A stretch of DNA of 64,000 nt, taken from positions 1 to 64,000 of the forward strand of contig JBGARJ010000032.1 of the NCBI GenBank assembly GCA_044230315.1, written 5' to 3'. The stretch comes from M3007 sp044230315 (GTDB lineage: Bacteria > Bacteroidota > Bacteroidia > Chitinophagales > Saprospiraceae). The notes beneath the pieces are model-generated. The model worked only from the letters and a program-made list of their open reading frames with translations, had not been told where the DNA came from and ran no database searches. This document shows positions 60,923-64,000 of the stretch, piece by piece. Each line of letters starts with the position of its first letter. Positions within the stretch are counted from its first letter, which is position 1. The position numbers were made by a program, and so were the translations under genes.

Positions 60923-61036
60923 AGTGTGCAATAAAATAGTAGTGATGGTGACAATTTAATGTGTTTGGAATTTCCTGTTTTCACCGCAGTAAGCATAATT
61001 CAAGCAGCGGCTTGACCGTAGTTCGGCAGGTTTTTT

Positions 61037-61209
61037 CGCCGTTGTTGGCATCCCCGCCAACAACAACGGCGAAGCTCCATGTAACCCAATATTCCTTCAG
61101 AATCGTTGCCGTTGTCGTAGTCCTCGCCACAACTGTACAGACTGTTTTTGTCGGACCAAGCAGGCAGTCCGGGCACATCGGGCTCCGCTGTTGTTGTTGG
61201 CGGGGATGC
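61037..61209. repeat. Palindromic repeat pair, second copy split by an insertion sequence
   Basis: The 35 bases at 61037-61071 form a palindrome around GGCATCCCCGCC. An inverted second copy begins at about 61187 and resumes at 62648 after the insertion sequence and its target duplication; joined, it matches the first except for one base. Between them, near 61115-61136, a weaker copy (GTCCTCGCCACAAC) occurs. The gap from 60923 to the transposase has no gene. Confidence 0.7.
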
Positions 61210-62647
61210 CATAGCCGTCAGGCTAAAGTCAAATTAAGTTCGTAGATTGAGCAAAAACACATGCGAAGCATACGTTTTCCGCAAAAAATGATAAAAGAAA
61301 GTGGCCTTTTGGACCAATTTATGGCTTTTTTCGCTGACGATTTTTTGAATCAAACAGCGCGGGAGACGAAATTTATACAACGCTCTACGTCAAGCATTAG
61401 CGGTTTGATGTTTTTGTCGCTCCAAGTATTTCAAGAAGGGAGCCTTCGGCAAACGAGTTTGAATGAGCAATGCGACTTTTTGGAGGATGAATATGGGCTA
61501 CGCCCGACCAAGCAATCCTTAGATGAGCGGTATAACACCTATGCGGTATCTTTTTTGAAGGCTTGTTTTGGCCATGTTGTGCATCAGGTTGTGGTCAAAC
61601 AAGGGGGGTATGATCATTTCAGGGCCAGGTTTGGGCGAATTCGGGTAGGTGATGCGACGTCTTTTCAGTTGCCGGCGGCCTTTTCCCCTTTTTATGAAAG
61701 TGCGGGTGGTGATACCGGCCCATCTTCCATTAAAATCCAATACGAGTACGAAGTGCTTAGTGGTCATTTTTTGGAATTGCAATTGGGTTGCGGTCGAAAA
61801 AATGATGCTGAATATCTTCAAACCTGCTCTGTGCCAATATCGCCGAAAGATTTGGTAATCAAAGACTTGGGATATTATCAGCATAAATACTTTAACACCA
61901 TAGCGCAGTTGAATGCATATTTCATCTCCCGATACAAGTCAGGGGCAAATTTGTACAGCAAGAAGGCTGGTGGAAAATGGGAAGCCCAATCCATGGCCAC
62001 CTTATTGTCCAAAACCCGGGGCATATATTCGCTCCACTTGTTCCTCGGCCAAGAAAAACTGCCTGTTCGACTTGTTGTAGTACCTGTCCCTGAAGTGGTA
62101 GCCCTTAAACGGATACAAAAACTTCAAAAAACTGCTACGCACAAAAAGTGGAACCTTTCGCATGATCGCTTACTGATGTGTTATTTCAACCTTTTCATTA
62201 CCAATATTGAAGATGACCTAAGCGACCAAACCATAGTGGACATTTACACCTTGCGTTGGCAAATTGAACTGATCTTCAAAATCTGGAAATCCCTCTTTCA
62301 AATAGACCAAGTTGGCCACACCAATATTTTCCGCTTTGAATGCTATTTGTACGGCCGTTTGTTAAGCATCTGCCTGTTGCAAAACATCCATGGTATTTTC
62401 AAAGAACATCTGCTCCAAAAAGGCTTTGAACCAAGCGAGTGGAAGGACTTCAAAATATTAAAAAAAAATTCGAACGCTGCTAAGGGCAATCTTAAAGGGC
62501 TATAACAAACTAATGCAGTTCCTCAAATCTGTTTTTAAACGCATGCTCAATCATGGCTCAAAAGAGCAGAAAAAAAACAAATTACGCCCCAAAAGATCCC
62601 CTTTGTCGGTGTTTTATGCTTTAGCCTGACGGCTATGGCGGGGATGC
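61200..62647. mobile_element. IS4-family insertion sequence with 10-bp target duplication
   Basis: Perfect 19-bp terminal inverted repeats lie at 61210-61228 and 62619-62637. They are flanked by a direct 10-base target duplication, GCGGGGATGC, at 61200-61209 and 62638-62647. The duplication is part of a palindromic repeat, which was the insertion target. Confidence 0.92.
61261..62505 (+). CDS. IS4-family transposase, C-terminus shifted at an A9 run
   Basis: The protein has 414 residues from the ATG at 61261. The DDE motifs are RIRVGDATSFQLP (first Asp), VIKDLGYY (second Asp) and YTLRWQIELIFKIWKS (Y-R-E with Glu). After a run of nine A (62460-62468) this frame goes on only to a stop at 62503. 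The +1 frame continues for 55 codons with plausible transposase sequence (RTLLRAILKGYNKLMQFLKSVFKRML) to a TGA at 62628, inside the right inverted repeat. Either one extra A has broken the gene or transcriptional slippage restores it. Confidence 0.85.
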   Translation: MRSIRFPQKMIKESGLLDQFMAFFADDFLNQTARETKFIQRSTSSISGLMFLSLQVFQEGSLRQTSLNEQCDFLEDEYGLRPTKQSLDERYNTYAVSFLKACFGHVVHQVVVKQGGYDHFRARFGRIRVGDATSFQLPAAFSPFYESAGGDTGPSSIKIQYEYEVLSGHFLELQLGCGRKNDAEYLQTCSVPISPKDLVIKDLGYYQHKYFNTIAQLNAYFISRYKSGANLYSKKAGGKWEAQSMATLLSKTRGIYSLHLFLGQEKLPVRLVVVPVPEVVALKRIQKLQKTATHKKWNLSHDRLLMCYFNLFITNIEDDLSDQTIVDIYTLRWQIELIFKIWKSLFQIDQVGHTNIFRFECYLYGRLLSICLLQNIHGIFKEHLLQKGFEPSEWKDFKILKKNSNAAKGNLKGL

Positions 62648-62737
62648 CAACAACGGCGATGGACATTCCGTATAGTTCTGGCGTCCTCGTCAACAACCAA
62701 CTGCACCGGACGATTGTCATAAAAAGCGGAGCGGTTT

Positions 62738-63118
62738 TCAGGCGGCCTGGCGCGGGCGGTTGCCCGGATGGTTGCCGGGCGGCGTCTGATGAAACAGGTT
62801 CATCTGACCGTTTTGGGCTACCAGGTCCAGCAAACGGGCGTATTTCAGTTTTTGCTTGCTGTTGGTGCGCAGCGCAATGAGTTTGGCCAGTTCAAGTGTC
62901 AGGTAAAAATCTTCGAACGGCTCGCCCGGGCGGGGCCGTTTGGCAAAATCGCGCAGGGATTGCGGCCGGCGGATGCCGTCATGAAATTCGTACAGATCCT
63001 TCATCCAGCGGCGCAGATGTACGCCGTATTGCCGGGCCGGAAGTTGCAACACCTGGTACAGGTTGGAAGCGGTGACTACTTTAGTGCCGTGCTTGCTTTC
63101 CAATACGTCCAATTCCAT
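62738..63118 (-). CDS. AntA/phage-antirepressor-like small protein
   Basis: The protein has 126 residues. The pattern VVTASNLYQVLQLPARQYGVHLRRWMKDL, then EDFYLTLELAKLIALRTNSKQKLKYARLL, resembles the antirepressor AntA/ANT N-terminal domain (xxDYFLTLDMAKELAM...). That domain is found in phage antirepressors and in host regulators. The last 20 residues are Pro/Gly/Asn/Arg rich. No phage genes are near. It has the best promoter in the window (63164-63194). Function as a DNA- or protein-binding regulator is a guess. Confidence 0.6.
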   Translation of the reverse strand: MELDVLESKHGTKVVTASNLYQVLQLPARQYGVHLRRWMKDLYEFHDGIRRPQSLRDFAKRPRPGEPFEDFYLTLELAKLIALRTNSKQKLKYARLLDLVAQNGQMNLFHQTPPGNHPGNRPRQAA

Positions 63119-63390
63119 AGCTGTTCTGTCGTTGGTGGCGATGAATTGTTTTAAATGACGCTACAAAAATAAACGAATTGTTTTTAAAAACAAATTATGG
63201 TGAATTATTTTTTGTAAAAAAAATTGTTTTAAATTTTTATTTATTTGATTTTCAGCAATATAGGCTATGCAATTTACCGGGCTGTTTTCGGATTGGCCTT
63301 GACCCGGCGCTCGAATTGTTCAGACAAAACCCCGAAAAGTACCGGAACCCGGTTTGCAAACCCCGGCGGGTTGGCGTACTGTTGCCGCCG
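63119..63390. other. AT-rich gap with a promoter and no gene
   Basis: About 63140-63260 is strongly AT-rich. Apart from the consensus promoter for the gene to its left, I see no coding or RNA feature. Confidence 0.5.
63164..63194 (-). promoter_or_regulatory. Consensus Bacteroidota promoter of the antirepressor-like gene
   Basis: On the minus strand TTTG (63191-63194), a 19-base spacer and TATTTTTG (63164-63171) match TTTG-N19-TAnnTTTG exactly, 45 bases upstream of the start at 63118. Confidence 0.7.
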
Positions 63391-63800
63391 ATGAAACGCG
63401 TTTTTCGGCAAATTGGCGGGTGGTTCATGCTGTTGGTCTACCTGGCAGCGGCTACCCCCTAGCACGAGTTGTGCAACTTGCCGGCGTTGCTCGACCATTA
63501 TCAGGAACACCGCCGTGAAGACCCCGCCATTTCGGTGTTGGGATTCATCGTACTGCACTACCTGAGCGGCAGCCCCAGGGATGCCGATTATGCACGCGAC
63601 ATGCAGTTGCCTTTCAAAACGCTGGAGATCACCCCCCTTGGCCTTGCAGCTGCTCATCATCCTCCCACTCCATTTGAATTGCGGACGCCGGCGCCGGCAT
63701 TTTGCTGCCGCCGGCTCCCGGTTTGGTGCCCTGATACCGCCGTCCAGCCCGTACCTGGCCCTGCCTTCCTAACCGCCGGAAGCCTGATTCCCACCTTTTT
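63391..63800 (+). pseudogene. Decayed small secreted protein of an efflux operon
   Basis: The frame starts MKRVFRQIGGWFMLLVYLAAATP, a signal-like segment, and is stopped by TAG at 63460-63462. It then continues in frame as HELCNLPALLDHYQEHRREDPAISVLGFIVLHY and LPFKTLE. This resembles small exported proteins that precede RND efflux genes in Bacteroidota, where a Leu or Trp codon would be at the stop. After about 63640 the frame loses similarity. Boundaries on the right are not sharp. Confidence 0.6.
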
Positions 63801-63825
63801 ATTTGACCGCCGGGTTTCGCCTTGC

Positions 63826-64000
63826 AGGCTCCGCATCCTTATCAGCCGCAACGTCAGCAAAGAGCGCGCCGTGGAAGCCCACTGCCACTTCGACCGGGCC
63901 CCGCGCTGCTGCCCGGGATGTTCGTGACCGCCGCCGTGGAGGTGACCGCCCGGGACGCCCTGGCGACGCCCGAAGACACCGTGGTGCGCTGGGAGAGCCG
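63826..64000 (+). pseudogene. Fragment of an efflux adaptor (HlyD/CusB type), frameshifted
   Basis: A fragment reads RILISRNVSKERAVEAHCHFDRAPR in one frame and, after a shift near 63897, LLPGMFVTAAVEVTARDALATPEDTVVRWES to the window edge. This is the barrel and membrane-proximal part of a periplasmic adaptor of RND efflux pumps. The N-terminal half is absent, so the operon start was joined by deletion. The rest lies outside the window. Confidence 0.65.

Overview
The window looks like chromosomal DNA from a GC-rich member of the Bacteroidota, probably a relative of the Saprospiraceae. Five secreted proteins end in type IX secretion (T9SS) sorting domains. There is a SusC/SusD pair. Few genes have a purine-rich Shine-Dalgarno site. 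Several starts are preceded by the Bacteroidota -7 promoter box TAnnTTTG, with one full TTTG-N19-TAnnTTTG match at 63164-63194. Species cannot be assigned from the sequence alone.

Layout. 1-2566: a SUMF1-fold protein (cut by the left edge) translationally coupled to a TIR-domain membrane protein. 2700-13267: a large T9SS beta-propeller protein, a GNAT acetyltransferase, a possible small RNA, an MFS transporter, a beta-barrel protein, a TMTC-like membrane/TPR protein, a small membrane-anchored protein and a MEST-like hydrolase. 13434-17683: a four-gene ABC export system (ATPase, lipoprotein adaptor, permease, TolC). 17683-19325: a MITE-like element abutting an insertion sequence. 19343-25468: an orphan rmlA, then the housekeeping rimP-nusA-infB cluster. 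25646-33231: a DUF2721 protein, a CotH/lamin-tail T9SS protein, tRNA-Thr and tRNA-Pro, a DUF6624 protein with a tandemly duplicated 3' end, a BNR T9SS protein and a two-helix membrane peptide.

33608-48491 is the most unusual region. It holds three intact exported caspase-fold/TPR proteins (875-886 residues) plus relics of at least two more: an N-terminal piece at about 44858-45050 and a C-terminal piece at 48184-48313. A decayed copy of the two-helix peptide lies beside the second relic. Between the intact genes sit an MntA/HEPN toxin-antitoxin pair, whose HEPN gene has an in-frame TGA, and a SusCD pair. Two of the three caspase proteins carry a canonical EF-hand loop just after the peptidase domain.

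48586-57063: a T9SS protein, two tRNA-Ser genes separated by facing GAATGCG heptamer arrays, a small operon (membrane peptide, diacylglycerol kinase, DUF2279 protein) and a 1564-residue secreted protein of about 15 Cys-rich repeats with matching end caps. 57108-64000: an insertion sequence, an ECF sigma / anti-sigma-like / periplasmic operon, a VOC protein, a second IS4-type element inserted in a dispersed palindromic repeat, an antirepressor-like protein, and the decayed start of an efflux operon running off the right edge.

Working picture: a surface- and secretion-rich accessory genome around a conserved translation/transcription cluster. The TIR-SUMF1 pair and the caspase array are the best candidates for conflict or cell-fate functions, but no function has been demonstrated from sequence.
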